Of a stretch of DNA of 64,000 nucleotides, positions 42,817 through 52,572 are shown one piece after another. A program made the translations under genes and the position numbers. The stretch is taken from the IMG/VR virus record IMGVR_UViG_3300022602_000039, positions 62,001 through 126,000 of that record, one strand, 5' to 3'. The notes beneath the pieces were generated by a model, which worked only from the letters and a program-made list of their open reading frames with translations, had not been told where the DNA came from and made no database searches. Every line of letters begins with the position of its first letter. The first letter of the stretch is position 1. The DNA comes from a virus.

Positions 42817-43219
42817 CAGTTCTCATGGAACAAATACCGAAAATACGTTGCTCGTTAAGAAATATACCTCTCTTGAGAGTTCCGTATCCATCTACATCAA
42901 GATTAGCAACCGGTACACCCAAGTTATTAGGGAAACATACATAGTCATTAACCTTTGCGTGCTTGACATTAGGTCCTGCGAGGATTACTTGACCAATTCT
43001 CCATGCCTTCGTATCTGTATTAACAGGAACATGGAGTCCATTACGGATGATACTTGTACCATCTGTTGATTCATCCACAAACGTACAGAGAAGAATGTCA
43101 TCAAGTACTTGTTTTAAATTATATCCATAGAAAACAGAATTAAAAGAATTCTTTGGAAGTGAAGAAAAGTCAATTAAGCTTTTCGGAACGGGACCTAGCA
43201 TGTCAATATCGGCTACCAT
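42752..43219 (-). CDS. GroES-like co-chaperonin candidate
   Basis: 155 residues. About 60-132 follows the Cpn10 barrel: GLHVPVNTDTKAWRIGQVIL, AGPNVKHAKVNDYVCFPNN and FLNEQRIFGI. T4 gp31 is such a phage co-chaperonin that replaces GroES for folding the capsid protein. The N-terminal 55 residues and basic C-terminus (SAKQRSRN) are extra. I could not verify the mobile loop that contacts GroEL (about DILLCTFVDESTDGTSIIR). Confidence 0.6.
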   Translation of the reverse strand: MVADIDMLGPVPKSLIDFSSLPKNSFNSVFYGYNLKQVLDDILLCTFVDESTDGTSIIRNGLHVPVNTDTKAWRIGQVILAGPNVKHAKVNDYVCFPNNLGVPVANLDVDGYGTLKRGIFLNEQRIFGICSMRTDENESVAVHNKKSSAKQRSRN

Positions 43220-43225
43220 ATACGT

Positions 43226-43597
43226 TTAATTAAGTTCTTTATTTAAAAAGGCAATATATTCTGTAATTTCTCGTTCAGAGAGTTCAAGATTACGTGCTAA
43301 TGGCTTTATACTCTCATCTTGTTCCTTCTTATTTTCCTTTACTTTCTTTATATACGATATCTTCTTAAAAGGTACCTTTGGAAAAATTGCCATAAACAAA
43401 CTATAAAGATCTTTCTTATTATCAAATACACCGAGATACTTGTTGAGTATATTAGAGTGCTTTGCTACAAGCGGAGAGTGCATACTCAACCAACGGTTAA
43501 CAATGTATGGTTGAAACTCGGATTCCTGATCTACTGTAGTGAGTTTATCATTCTTCTTAAAGAAGAGGATATCACCTATAAAATCAAAAACTGTCAT
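43226..43597 (-). CDS. Clamp-loader small subunit-like (T4 gp62-like candidate)
   Basis: 123 residues. FQPYIVNRWLSMHSPLVAKH, SNILNKYLGVFDNKKDLYSL and FPKVPFKKISYIKK resemble the short helical proteins annotated as clamp-loader subunits in T4-like marine phages (pattern pfxINrwLS...aN.lN). T4 gp62 works with gp44 to load the sliding clamp, which also activates late transcription. The resemblance is moderate, and no gp44 gene lies within the window. Confidence 0.45.
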   Translation of the reverse strand: MTVFDFIGDILFFKKNDKLTTVDQESEFQPYIVNRWLSMHSPLVAKHSNILNKYLGVFDNKKDLYSLFMAIFPKVPFKKISYIKKVKENKKEQDESIKPLARNLELSEREITEYIAFLNKELN

Positions 43598-44181
43598 TAA
43601 CTAATGACTTTTGTAGTAGCAAGAAAGATATCCTCTACCATTGCATAAAATAGCTCAATAACATCTTTCATGAATTGCTCGGCTTCTGTATTGCCAAGCT
43701 TAGTGGAGTAAGCAAATGCTGGTGCTCTTTTACCAGCCTCAATATTAATACCAGTATGACCCAGGGCGACGTTATTCTTTGAATACGTAATGCTCACACT
43801 ACATTTACCTTTCATCTGAGTAACACCACCCTGGGTGTGTTCCTTATGGACAATAAGATCATCACCATCGACCTCGATAGGTGCTCTAAGGTATTTTGCA
43901 CTTAGAATATTAGCAATCTGTGTATTCAATAAACGCTGGAACGATACAGCGCCAAAAGGATCGAGATTTGGGATCTCCCAACAGAAATTAATTGCATCGT
44001 CGCTATAGATGTAATCGGCATTAAGAATGTCCTCGTTATCAATCATGCCTTCAGCTTCTACCTTCATAGGAGCTCTAAATGCTACAATGTTACCGATCGG
44101 TAATGTATTCTTGCGAAAATGTTTATAAGCAAAGCGGGAGTGAATGAGATCACCGTCATAGATAGGCACATTAATAATCAT
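43597..44181 (-). CDS. DUF366-like protein
   Basis: 194 residues. YDGDLIHSRFAYKHFRKNTL, IGNIVAFRAPMKVEAEGMID, NEDILNADYIYSDD and FQRLLNTQIANIL follow the DUF366 pattern, a family with a ligase-like fold and no known substrate. The gene shares its stop base with the next start. It is a rare gene in phages, and I cannot propose a function. Confidence 0.65.
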   Translation of the reverse strand: MIINVPIYDGDLIHSRFAYKHFRKNTLPIGNIVAFRAPMKVEAEGMIDNEDILNADYIYSDDAINFCWEIPNLDPFGAVSFQRLLNTQIANILSAKYLRAPIEVDGDDLIVHKEHTQGGVTQMKGKCSVSITYSKNNVALGHTGINIEAGKRAPAFAYSTKLGNTEAEQFMKDVIELFYAMVEDIFLATTKVIS

Positions 44182-44214
44182 ATTACATATAATATAACAT
44201 CAATAATTTAAGAT

Positions 44215-45309
44215 TCAAGCATTATTAAGTATGTTTCTGCTTAGAGTTAATAATTTTTGTATCTCTTCCTTAATATGATATTTTGTACATGCATAGTCAT
44301 AACATGCTTTTGTATTAAAGTTGTACTGTGTTATTGCAGATGCGAGTTCATCGATATTATTTGAGCAAAACCCTACTGCCGGATATTCTACAAGCTCCTG
44401 TACAGCACCATATGTTGAGCCTATTACGGGTGTTCCTTTTGATAGTGCTTCTATATTTGTTCTACCAAATGCTTCAGATGTTTTTGTAAGCATTGCAAAA
44501 AGTTTAGCGTTTTTGAATGCATCAATGTGTTCTTTACCTCGATGAAGGGCTCCTTTAAATTCAAAATTAGATATTGTTTTAGATAAATTAGTAAGCTCAT
44601 ATGCTAGGCTATCATCACCGGATCCATAAGCTATAAATTGCTCGGTAGGTAACCTCTTTGCTAATTCAATAAAGACATCAAGGCCTTTACCTTCATATCC
44701 CCATCCTAAACCTGCTACCCACAAGATATAATCTTGTTTATTTTCCTGAAAATCAAATTCTGAATCATCTAGGCCTACATGAAACCACGTACTACGCTCT
44801 TTTACACTAGCTATTGTATAATTGCTTGCAGCATCTTTAAACGTTAAATCATATATAAATTTTGAAATAAATCTATACGTTATATTATGGTGTGCTATAA
44901 ATTTATGGTTTTCCCAGGGGCCAGAATCTTGCATTGTTGTTATAACAGGAATATTAAGATCTTTTAAAATGAGTGCAGACCAATGTCCAACAGACCAAAT
45001 TATATCAGGCTTTATATCAGAAGCCTTAATAATGTCCATAGCAGCTGCAGCAAAATTTGTAGGGTATATATTTGATATATTCATAGGAATATATTCGGTT
45101 TCAATTATATTAAACCCGTATGTGTTGGTTAATTCTCTTTGCTCTGAGATCTTAGGAACAATAACAGTAAACGATACAGTATCTCTAAAATGTCTGTGTA
45201 GGCCTTTGCATAAATTTTCTATGGAAGCTTCGATACCGCCATACCCGGTGTTTGGAAACTGCTGATAATTACAGCTACCAATAATACATACTTTGAGTTT
45301 ATCGTTCAT
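44215..45309 (-). CDS. Glycosyltransferase family 4-like
   Basis: 364 residues, two Rossmann halves. Start VCIIGSCNYQQFPNTGYGG, C-terminal ILWVAGLGWGYEGKGLDVFI and the E-x7-E pattern in EAFGRTNIEALSKGTPVIGS are GT4 (GT-B) signatures. It would transfer a sugar from a nucleotide donor. It is the last gene of a block of overlapping sugar genes from 53402 and overlaps the exostosin-like gene by 11 nt. Confidence 0.85.
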   Translation of the reverse strand: MNDKLKVCIIGSCNYQQFPNTGYGGIEASIENLCKGLHRHFRDTVSFTVIVPKISEQRELTNTYGFNIIETEYIPMNISNIYPTNFAAAAMDIIKASDIKPDIIWSVGHWSALILKDLNIPVITTMQDSGPWENHKFIAHHNITYRFISKFIYDLTFKDAASNYTIASVKERSTWFHVGLDDSEFDFQENKQDYILWVAGLGWGYEGKGLDVFIELAKRLPTEQFIAYGSGDDSLAYELTNLSKTISNFEFKGALHRGKEHIDAFKNAKLFAMLTKTSEAFGRTNIEALSKGTPVIGSTYGAVQELVEYPAVGFCSNNIDELASAITQYNFNTKACYDYACTKYHIKEEIQKLLTLSRNILNNA

Positions 45310-46093
45310 ATCTATTGATGATGTTATTCCAGTAATTTATAGATAGCATATCAGAGCCATCAGAAGGCAGATGATAATTATCTAAAAGCTCTTGAGTCAG
45401 GTCATTAAAATCATCAACTTGAATAATTGGGAGTTTCCAATCATTATATATGTAATTTTTTATTACAATCGGTATGCAACCTACATATAATGCTTCCCAC
45501 GTACGGTGACAATCAATACCGTTACCCGGTGGTGATATTACAAATTTATGTTGTGACATTTTAGTAATATATTCATTAAACGGTACATTAGTATCGTGTG
45601 TAAATTTTATTTCTTTGTCTTTAAGAGTTGATATAATATTATTTCTAGATATATTTGTATTATTCCAATTGCAATATATATTACCTATCTTAGGTATTGA
45701 CCTCAATGTGTTAATATTTTCCGCAAACCAGTTAGTCATATATTGCGGTTCATAATAAGGATCAGCATGCGTTTTAACTCCGAGAGGTAGTGCAATTAAA
45801 TCGGTATGTACAACTGTTGGATTAATAGCATACCATTTTTTAATACAACTTGGTTTCTTATTCCATCGCTCAGCGTCAATTGGATAATCACTATGATGTG
45901 TTACTAAAATATATTCATTATTTGAATGTTTAATTTGATCAAACAAGTAATCAATAAAATCTGTTTTGCAAAAGATAGTAGCATTACGTGCTAGCAAATC
46001 CGGTGTTACGTACTTACCGTACGGTGGTATTACAGAAAAATGACAAATGCTTTCATAATTATATGCATTTAAAACATTTTTTATGTTGTACAC
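45299..46093 (-). CDS. Exostosin-like glycosyltransferase
   Basis: 264 residues. MSQHKFVISPPGNGIDCHRT, WEALYVGCIPIVIKN and the following acidic segment fit the GT47/exostosin-type C-terminal domain. It is shorter than eukaryotic exostosins, but such short forms are common in bacteria and phages. Donor and acceptor are unknown. Confidence 0.8.
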   Translation of the reverse strand: MYNIKNVLNAYNYESICHFSVIPPYGKYVTPDLLARNATIFCKTDFIDYLFDQIKHSNNEYILVTHHSDYPIDAERWNKKPSCIKKWYAINPTVVHTDLIALPLGVKTHADPYYEPQYMTNWFAENINTLRSIPKIGNIYCNWNNTNISRNNIISTLKDKEIKFTHDTNVPFNEYITKMSQHKFVISPPGNGIDCHRTWEALYVGCIPIVIKNYIYNDWKLPIIQVDDFNDLTQELLDNYHLPSDGSDMLSINYWNNIINRYER

Positions 46094-46097
46094 GACA

Positions 46098-46661
46098 TTA
46101 TTCGAGTACTACTAATCCAGTACCGCTCCAGTGACCAAGATGTGTTAGATCATATTTTGGTTCATTAATTTTATTCCAAAAATCTTTCATTGGATCATTT
46201 AAGTGTATATCATCTAATAGAAGTAATCCCTTATAGTTTATACTTAAAAGATGATTATAGAAAATATTTTCATATGACCCATCGTGATCTACATCGAGAA
46301 AGATTATTGGTGATGTAATAAGATCAGAGTCTTGTGTTGAATCACCAAGATAGTACTCAACATTTTCAAGTACAGGATTTTGTGGTAATATTTTTATAAT
46401 ATCGTATGATTTAACTCTATTGGTTTTATTATACGCTAGCGATATTGCTGAGCGACACTCGTTTGTACCAATATCAAATATAATTTGGTTGTCTATAAAT
46501 GTCGATATCATCATAAGCAGTTTGTAATGCTCACGACCGCTATGTGTTCTTAAATGATAGTACGACGAATCAAAATTAATAAGCTCATCAATATAAGATG
46601 TATCTAAATTATCTATATCGCTATTTTTTAGATTAGTTATTTTTTCAATTAATGTATTCAT
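46098..46661 (-). CDS. Class I SAM-dependent methyltransferase-like
   Basis: 187 residues from ATG 46661, which overlaps the upstream stop as ATGA; an earlier ATG at 46718 would run 60 nt into that gene. SAM-binding motif FDIGTNECRSAISLAY at about 60-75, then IIFLDVDHDGSYEN and LLLLDDIHLND, a beta-hairpin of sugar- or cephalosporin-type methyltransferases (MT24 class). It is probably an O-methyltransferase of the sugar cluster. Confidence 0.7.
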   Translation of the reverse strand: MNTLIEKITNLKNSDIDNLDTSYIDELINFDSSYYHLRTHSGREHYKLLMMISTFIDNQIIFDIGTNECRSAISLAYNKTNRVKSYDIIKILPQNPVLENVEYYLGDSTQDSDLITSPIIFLDVDHDGSYENIFYNHLLSINYKGLLLLDDIHLNDPMKDFWNKINEPKYDLTHLGHWSGTGLVVLE

Positions 46662-47419
46662 ATTGTTGTAATTCCTGTACCGTTCATGTTCATGTGTTGA
46701 TGTGAGTATGCATCCCATTCGTGAATGACGTTCATTTGCTTCAATGGTAGATTACACGACGTCAAATAAAATCCCCACATTCTTTCAACTAAACCACATA
46801 ACCGATGTGGACAATGATTCATAATACCCCATCTATTAGATTTTAATATATCTTCAATATCCTCATGATAGGTATAAAGAAAATTTGCAAATTTATTAAA
46901 CACAGCAATCGGTGTCACACTTAACGCTTCGCTTATCCACGTACCACCCCAAATACGGTTGCTATCAATAACCATATCTAAGCGCTCACTCATAAACTTG
47001 CATATTTCATCAACTTCATTTCTTAAAAATGATAATTGTTCATATGTTCTCATTTTTTGATAAAAAATTATATTAGGATCTTCTTCAAGCTCAAGTCGCA
47101 TATCATTAATAGCATTTGAGTTAAATTTAACATCATAATGCATAATGCCAACATGTGTAGTGTTTTGTAGTAGTTCTGGGTTTTTTAATAAATGAACCAT
47201 ACTACCATATTCATAATATTGCTTTGATTGATAGCTATAATCATTCCACGGAAGTTCCCATTCATTAATTGTTTGTTTTATCTGCTGCGTAATATCCTTT
47301 GCTATCTTCTTTTGTACACAGTAGCATGTAATAGCATTTAATTCATCATAATCCAATTCGTTAACGACTCTATCAAGAAGACGGTCGTATGTTACAAGGA
47401 ATATATTAATATTAACCAT
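46658..47419 (-). CDS. Glycosyltransferase-like protein (DUF4422-like candidate)
   Basis: 253 residues from ATG 47419, one base after the previous stop. Start INIFLVTYDRLLDRVVNELD, middle NTTHVGIMHYDVKFN and RIWGGTWISEALSVTPI. The H-x-D and W-containing segments recall GT-A folds with low similarity to known families. The neighbours support a sugar role. I cannot see a clear DxD donor motif. Confidence 0.5.
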   Translation of the reverse strand: MVNINIFLVTYDRLLDRVVNELDYDELNAITCYCVQKKIAKDITQQIKQTINEWELPWNDYSYQSKQYYEYGSMVHLLKNPELLQNTTHVGIMHYDVKFNSNAINDMRLELEEDPNIIFYQKMRTYEQLSFLRNEVDEICKFMSERLDMVIDSNRIWGGTWISEALSVTPIAVFNKFANFLYTYHEDIEDILKSNRWGIMNHCPHRLCGLVERMWGFYLTSCNLPLKQMNVIHEWDAYSHQHMNMNGTGITTI

Positions 47420-47420
47420 A

Positions 47421-47960
47421 TTAACGTAAGACTTGTATGACGAACGTAGGGCATCCATCGCGTGTTAATGCAACAATACGCTGGCCGTAGCTACGACAGA
47501 AATAATCAACTGCTGCAGCAATTTGCGTATTTAAAATATAATCATGCCCAGCTAAAATACCGCCAACTTTTATTTTCTGAAAAGATAACTTAAGATCTGA
47601 TAAAACAGCTTCATAAGAATGGTCTGCGTCAACATATATCATGTCGAGACTATTATCCTCCTGAGCTTCTAAGAACGCTGTACTAGTACTACGTATAATT
47701 TTAACATTTGTTGTATTGTTATATTTTTCTACAAGGCCGTTGTATACAGCCTCCATATCATTAACAGTAATATGATTATTACCGTCTTTATCCCCTGATC
47801 CGTAACTACCTTCCCAAATATCTACAAGAGTGAGCTGATTCGGTGACATTCGATTATATAATTCTTCTGCAAATTCGCCTTTAAAGACACCAAGCTCAAC
47901 AATATTGAGATTCTTAGGAAGCGCTTCAATTAAATCATTTCGTGTTTCAAATATTTTCAT
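47421..47960 (-). CDS. Class I SAM-dependent methyltransferase (MT24/TylF-like)
   Basis: 179 residues. IVELGVFKGEFAEELYN (motif I), LTLVDIWEG, SLDMIYVDADHSYEAVLSDL and LAGHDY are the signatures of small-sugar and macrolide-type O-methyltransferases. It is a second methyltransferase in the sugar block and probably modifies a glycan hydroxyl. Confidence 0.85.
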   Translation of the reverse strand: MKIFETRNDLIEALPKNLNIVELGVFKGEFAEELYNRMSPNQLTLVDIWEGSYGSGDKDGNNHITVNDMEAVYNGLVEKYNNTTNVKIIRSTSTAFLEAQEDNSLDMIYVDADHSYEAVLSDLKLSFQKIKVGGILAGHDYILNTQIAAAVDYFCRSYGQRIVALTRDGCPTFVIQVLR

Positions 47961-47962
47961 AA

Positions 47963-48910
47963 TTAATTTTTAATAAAGACCTTGTTAAATTTTTGTATTA
48001 CTTTTTCAGGTAAGAATTCATTTAATGTAGGGTATGATATATTATATGAGCTAAAATTCATAATTATACTATAAAGTTCATCTTCATCTTTATAATATAA
48101 ACCATCTGCACCTAATAAACTGTAGTGGTTTTTCTCTTCAGATTGACTGTATGTAATTACAGGTTTATTTTTGCTCATGAATTCGAGTACTGTAAGACCA
48201 AACGTTTCACCGCGCATACGTGCATGCAATAATGCGTCACATGTATTAATAAACATTACTTTATTCATTAATGACGCTGTTCCGTTTGTAAAAATAACTC
48301 TCGGATGATCAATAAACTTGTATGTATTACAGAAAATAAAATATATGTTTGGATTTGTATTTATAACGTTATTAATAACATTTGCAGCAAACGGTATATC
48401 AAACGTCTCTAAACCACCGTACCTACCAAATACAATTGCATCCTTTGGTATATTTAACGCTGTACGATAATTGTCATCTGTAATAGGTAGGTTAACCATA
48501 TGCGGTACATACGGTAATGACCCGTTGCTACAATGATTGCTTAGCCATTCAGAAACATATGCATATACATCACCATGTTTTTCAGCTATACTACATGGAA
48601 ACACAGCATGCACCGCTGTCTTAACTCCCTTAGGTAATCTACCGTCATTATCGCCTGCCTTTATTGTATAAAATAAATCTACTTGTTCTTGTTTAACAAT
48701 GGTATCTAAATCGCTAAAATTATTATATGGCAGTAATTCAAACTCAGCTTTAAATTTTTTAATTACAGATAATTCGTTTTTATGGTCTGTGTTGTTATAA
48801 GATATACAACAATTATAATTAAAATTTTTCTTTAGAAAAAAAGCATAATCATAAAGTGCAACAGTTGTACCTCGTAAGCCAAGAAAATTATCGTGAAGAA
48901 TTATCTTCAT
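47963..48910 (-). CDS. Glycosyltransferase, GT-B type
   Basis: 315 residues. VFGRYGGLETFDIPFAANVI and RMRGETFGLTVLEFMSKNKP with VITY form the donor half of a GT4-like enzyme (E-x7-E). The acceptor half, LHDNFLGLRGTTVALYDYAF, is short. It overlaps its upstream neighbour by 4 nt. Confidence 0.8.
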   Translation of the reverse strand: MKIILHDNFLGLRGTTVALYDYAFFLKKNFNYNCCISYNNTDHKNELSVIKKFKAEFELLPYNNFSDLDTIVKQEQVDLFYTIKAGDNDGRLPKGVKTAVHAVFPCSIAEKHGDVYAYVSEWLSNHCSNGSLPYVPHMVNLPITDDNYRTALNIPKDAIVFGRYGGLETFDIPFAANVINNVINTNPNIYFIFCNTYKFIDHPRVIFTNGTASLMNKVMFINTCDALLHARMRGETFGLTVLEFMSKNKPVITYSQSEEKNHYSLLGADGLYYKDEDELYSIIMNFSSYNISYPTLNEFLPEKVIQKFNKVFIKN

Positions 48911-49749
48911 AATGAATTTATAAACTTAAGCAAACTGCTTGCGCGTTTCTTAAACGTATGCTTTGTTACTGCAAAATTATACCCTGCAGTTGCAACTGTC
49001 TCAACCAACGCGTTGTCTTGTTCAAGTGTACGAACAATATCAACGGCATCCTCTACTGAATCATAAATAAAACAATTTTCACCATCTTTAAATCCTAATT
49101 CTTCATATTGATCATTTTCATCAGTTAACAAGACTGTCTTGCATCCCATTGTTTCGAAGTTACGATAATTTACATCATTGGATATATTTTTATTAAGTTG
49201 AATTTTATATGAATTAATAGCATCAATCATATGCTGACCTCGTACATCAATATCTAAATGTAACGGAATAAACGTACTAATAAACGAAAAGAACGGCATA
49301 CGATTAACATAATTGCCACAGAATCCAACTAGGTATTTCTTTTCAGTATTATTTGGTTTAATAAAGTCATCATCGTAACAATTTGGAAACCATAAACTTT
49401 CGTTATCACAGAAATGCTTTGTAGCTTGTAATGTGTAGTTGTATTTACCTTCAGTAAAAACATTGCGATAGTAATCATATCCACGAACATGACTATCAAT
49501 TGCCCATAAAAACTTTACTGGCTTATTAAAATTTGCTAAATTAGGCATCCATCCTGTGTCATAATTTTCAAGATTAATAATAACATCATACGTATTGTAA
49601 TCAGGTACTGTTTCAAAGTTATCATGGCCTAATCCCCAAACATCACACTCTACACCGTTGTAAATAAGTGCCCGTTGCATGCTATTGCACTCACGTAAAT
49701 GCTTACTTACTTCGTGTCTTCCGTTTTCTTGTATAATTAAAATCTTCAT
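48907..49749 (-). CDS. CgeB-like glycosyltransferase
   Basis: 280 residues. NYRNFETMGCKTVLLTDEND, GFKDGENCFIYDSVEDAVDI and FKKRASSLLKFI match the C-terminal domain of CgeB-type glycosyltransferases (Glyco_trans_1_2). The N-terminal half is a Rossmann-like acceptor domain. It overlaps the preceding gene by one base. Confidence 0.8.
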   Translation of the reverse strand: MKILIIQENGRHEVSKHLRECNSMQRALIYNGVECDVWGLGHDNFETVPDYNTYDVIINLENYDTGWMPNLANFNKPVKFLWAIDSHVRGYDYYRNVFTEGKYNYTLQATKHFCDNESLWFPNCYDDDFIKPNNTEKKYLVGFCGNYVNRMPFFSFISTFIPLHLDIDVRGQHMIDAINSYKIQLNKNISNDVNYRNFETMGCKTVLLTDENDQYEELGFKDGENCFIYDSVEDAVDIVRTLEQDNALVETVATAGYNFAVTKHTFKKRASSLLKFINSL

Positions 49750-50474
49750 TAAAATACTCCTCTATGATGCCAGAATAGCTGCGGATATGGGCGTTGCAAG
49801 TGATTACCCCACTCAGATGGTTCTGGATACAACTTTATTTTATGTTTAATAGCCATCAATGATAAAATTGATTGATCATGTCTGTGATCTTTAAATTCAG
49901 GTAAATTATCTTTAGTTATATTTGGTAGATCAGTGATTATGTTTTCGTTTTCACAATACTGCATATATTCTTCAATAAATTGATTGGTGTATTCATTCTT
50001 TTTATAGAATTGATATGATCCATCTACTTGCGGTGTATCATAATACTGATCCCCATCAAGATCCATTAATACAAATGTATCTCTTTTCGTCCAAAGTCTA
50101 TTTGTATGTACCTGCCCATAAGGATTACCATCTCTGTTATCAAACAATATAATGTCGCGTGTTTGACATTCATTAAAGATATAATTCAAATTATTAACAA
50201 TCGTGTTACCGCTATCAATATATGCAATAATATCACCATCATTAGCAATATCAAACGTTTGTTTTAATATTGCAGCTTTCCACATCCAGTAGCCATACCC
50301 GCGGGTATTATTATTAAGAATTTCTTGATGACGAGCAACAAAGCTTGGGTCAAGATTATTTGAGTTATAAGAGATGTAATGTGTAAATCCGTTTCTGATA
50401 GCACTTTCATTTAGAGCGCATTGTGACCTTAACCATTTATCGCTAGTAGCAAAAGATATAAGAATTTTATTCAT
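49749..50474 (-). CDS. Glycosyltransferase-like, probable GT-A
   Basis: 241 residues. ISFATSDKWLRSQCALNESA, GYWMWKAAILKQTFDIANDG, DIIAYIDSGNTIV and FKDHRHDQSILSLMAI contain the W-K and D-x-S...H-x-Q patterns of a GT-A-like group seen in capsule clusters. No separate DxD is visible. It ends in WHHRG, a common end of this group. Confidence 0.65.
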   Translation of the reverse strand: MNKILISFATSDKWLRSQCALNESAIRNGFTHYISYNSNNLDPSFVARHQEILNNNTRGYGYWMWKAAILKQTFDIANDGDIIAYIDSGNTIVNNLNYIFNECQTRDIILFDNRDGNPYGQVHTNRLWTKRDTFVLMDLDGDQYYDTPQVDGSYQFYKKNEYTNQFIEEYMQYCENENIITDLPNITKDNLPEFKDHRHDQSILSLMAIKHKIKLYPEPSEWGNHLQRPYPQLFWHHRGVF

Positions 50475-51139
50475 TGAAAATTATTTTTACTTCTTTCTTG
50501 AAAAGTAATTCTATCGACACTCTCAAGCTTATCATTGCGTATATACAATTCATCAGGTTGTTCATTAACAATACTGTATTGTACATGTTTTATTAATATT
50601 TCATCAAAATATTGTACCTTGTTAAGCGCTTTTGATACGAGTGTAAATTCGGTATCACAATATAATGATTGATACGCAGGGTGGTAGATGTAATTAAAGC
50701 GCTCGTAATATTTTTTACCAATAATTACTAGAGTATTAAGCTTGTCTCCCTGAAAGCCATCATTGTACCATAAAACACCATCGGTATCTGGAAAATATTC
50801 ATTCATTTTGCTCTTTATATTGACATCGTAACCTGGTAATACAGGCTCCATATCATCTGATGCTAGTAATAGAATATCAAAGTCAGTATTACTGTCAATA
50901 TCAGCATTAACTGCTTCAATTTTTGATTTACTGTGACCAAAGTAGTATTTTAAATTTGGATAGCTGTCAAGTTTTGTACGCACATCATCATTGTTCATTG
51001 TTAGATCGTCATAATCACATGAAACAATAAACATAAAATTCATATCACGCAAGTACAAATAGTACTTGTCAAGCATTTGAAAAAATTTATCCGGTCTATT
51101 TCTAGTTGGAAATTTTATTAGCAGTTTTAAATTTTTCAT
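50471..51139 (-). CDS. Glycosyltransferase family 2-like
   Basis: 222 residues from ATG 51139 (MKNLKLLIKFPTRNRP). LIKFPTRNRPDKFFQMLDKY at the start and FDILLLASDDMEPVLPGYD (the D-D donor site) are GT2 marks. It overlaps the gene upstream by 38 nt if that gene's stop is at 51102, so the coding there is dual-frame. Confidence 0.7.
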   Translation of the reverse strand: MKNLKLLIKFPTRNRPDKFFQMLDKYYLYLRDMNFMFIVSCDYDDLTMNNDDVRTKLDSYPNLKYYFGHSKSKIEAVNADIDSNTDFDILLLASDDMEPVLPGYDVNIKSKMNEYFPDTDGVLWYNDGFQGDKLNTLVIIGKKYYERFNYIYHPAYQSLYCDTEFTLVSKALNKVQYFDEILIKHVQYSIVNEQPDELYIRNDKLESVDRITFQERSKNNFQ

Positions 51140-51851
51140 ACTCTTGGTTTCTACCTTGTGTATCATGACTATCTAATGCTTGATGTTTCAAGCAATGCGG
51201 ATTAATAAATCCAAAGTTTTTCCTTCTATAAAAACAATATACAGATAAGAATCTTTCCAAGTTATGACCCGACATACGATCGTTGTTTAAGAACAAAAGA
51301 AAATTCTTAGTAAACTCATCATTAAAAAATTCGGCTACAAATTCTCGCTTGAATGCCATGTTATTTGTTGCCATCCAGTGTTTATCCTTTGCAGGTAATC
51401 CTGTTATATTATTTTGTACAAGATATTGTACTACTAAGGAGTTAAAAATACTACCATCTAAGAAGCATGATGTTGTTTCAAACGCATCAGTACCGTATAC
51501 ATTTTTATCTTCTAAAAAGATATTTTGTATCATTGTATCAATTGCATCCTTATCGGTAAAATTTGTATCATACTCTAAGAAAAATACATAATCATATTTT
51601 GCTGGTATAATATCATTATGAGCTGCAGCATACCATGCTGTATAAGCAAGATAATTCTTATGGTCTTCTATATTGTTAGCGAGTCTATCACATTGAATAA
51701 TCTTATCTGATGTATAATCATTACTATGTTTACCAACAAGAAGATAGTTATAGTGTTTTAGATGACTATACTTACCATCTTGTTCAAATCTGTTAATTAT
51801 CTCCGGATCGTGTACTACGATTGAAAATAATATTCTATCATTATATTGCAT
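51102..51851 (-). CDS. Glycosyltransferase-like protein
   Basis: 249 residues. DRILFSIVVHDPEIINRFEQ at the start, YVFFLEYDTNFTDKDAIDTM with an E-x-D at the place of a donor motif, and MATNNMAFKREFVAEF. It resembles GT-A enzymes from capsule clusters, but I know no exact family. It overlaps the genes on both sides. Confidence 0.6.
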   Translation of the reverse strand: MQYNDRILFSIVVHDPEIINRFEQDGKYSHLKHYNYLLVGKHSNDYTSDKIIQCDRLANNIEDHKNYLAYTAWYAAAHNDIIPAKYDYVFFLEYDTNFTDKDAIDTMIQNIFLEDKNVYGTDAFETTSCFLDGSIFNSLVVQYLVQNNITGLPAKDKHWMATNNMAFKREFVAEFFNDEFTKNFLLFLNNDRMSGHNLERFLSVYCFYRRKNFGFINPHCLKHQALDSHDTQGRNQEYEKFKTANKISN

Positions 51852-52572
51852 TTATTTTTATATCCTTATAGGTTGAAATTTCTAGCTGATACATTCTTTC
51901 AATAAATTTACCGTACTTGTATAATTCGGCATTATTGTGAGTGGCAGTTGTATCTACGTCAATATTACCGTCAGCACTACCATATTTCAACGTACGCCAT
52001 GACATACCTTCATAATGTTTATAATATAAGTCCTGCAATACAACATTACCGATTCTTAATTTTGCTTTGCGTACATCTTCAAAAAAACTTGCGCCAACAT
52101 CGTAAATCTTACTACCATCGCGCTTTATCTGCCTGTCATAGTCATAAAATTTAATGTTATTATCTTTAATATGCTTAACGTTAATGAAGCAATGCCATGG
52201 ATGTACTCTATTATAGAGTGCTTTACCTCCCCTATCACCGCATACCTCACCCATTAGTGTAAGATCCATTTGCTGAACTTCATCAAGCTTATCTTGATGG
52301 TTTTTTAAGAAGATAATATCAGTATCAACAAGTAGCATATAGTCAGTTTTACAATTCTCTATAAGAAGATCGACTGATGGAGAGTGTAATCCTCCTTGAT
52401 TGCGAATAAATGGTACATTGTTATCTGTTAATAGCTTAACGGTATCTTCATTTGTTGAATTTTCACAAATTAATACATTTGTTGTATCGTGATGCTTAAA
52501 AAACGATCTAAGCATTGTAATCGTTACATCAGGTGTATTATATGAACACGAGGCGAGGGTTATGTTTTTCAT
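51841..52572 (-). CDS. Glycosyltransferase family 2
   Basis: 243 residues. TLASCSYNTPDVTITMLRSF is the typical GT2 start, YMLLVDTDIIFLKN holds the DxD donor-metal motif (DTD), and the C-terminal half is the acceptor side. It starts 4 nt within the end of the preceding gene. Confidence 0.85.
   Translation of the reverse strand: MKNITLASCSYNTPDVTITMLRSFFKHHDTTNVLICENSTNEDTVKLLTDNNVPFIRNQGGLHSPSVDLLIENCKTDYMLLVDTDIIFLKNHQDKLDEVQQMDLTLMGEVCGDRGGKALYNRVHPWHCFINVKHIKDNNIKFYDYDRQIKRDGSKIYDVGASFFEDVRKAKLRIGNVVLQDLYYKHYEGMSWRTLKYGSADGNIDVDTTATHNNAELYKYGKFIERMYQLEISTYKDIKINAI

Noticed and set aside
44822-45265. 147-codon + strand open frame
   Set aside because: Antisense of the GT4 gene; composition reflects its complement.
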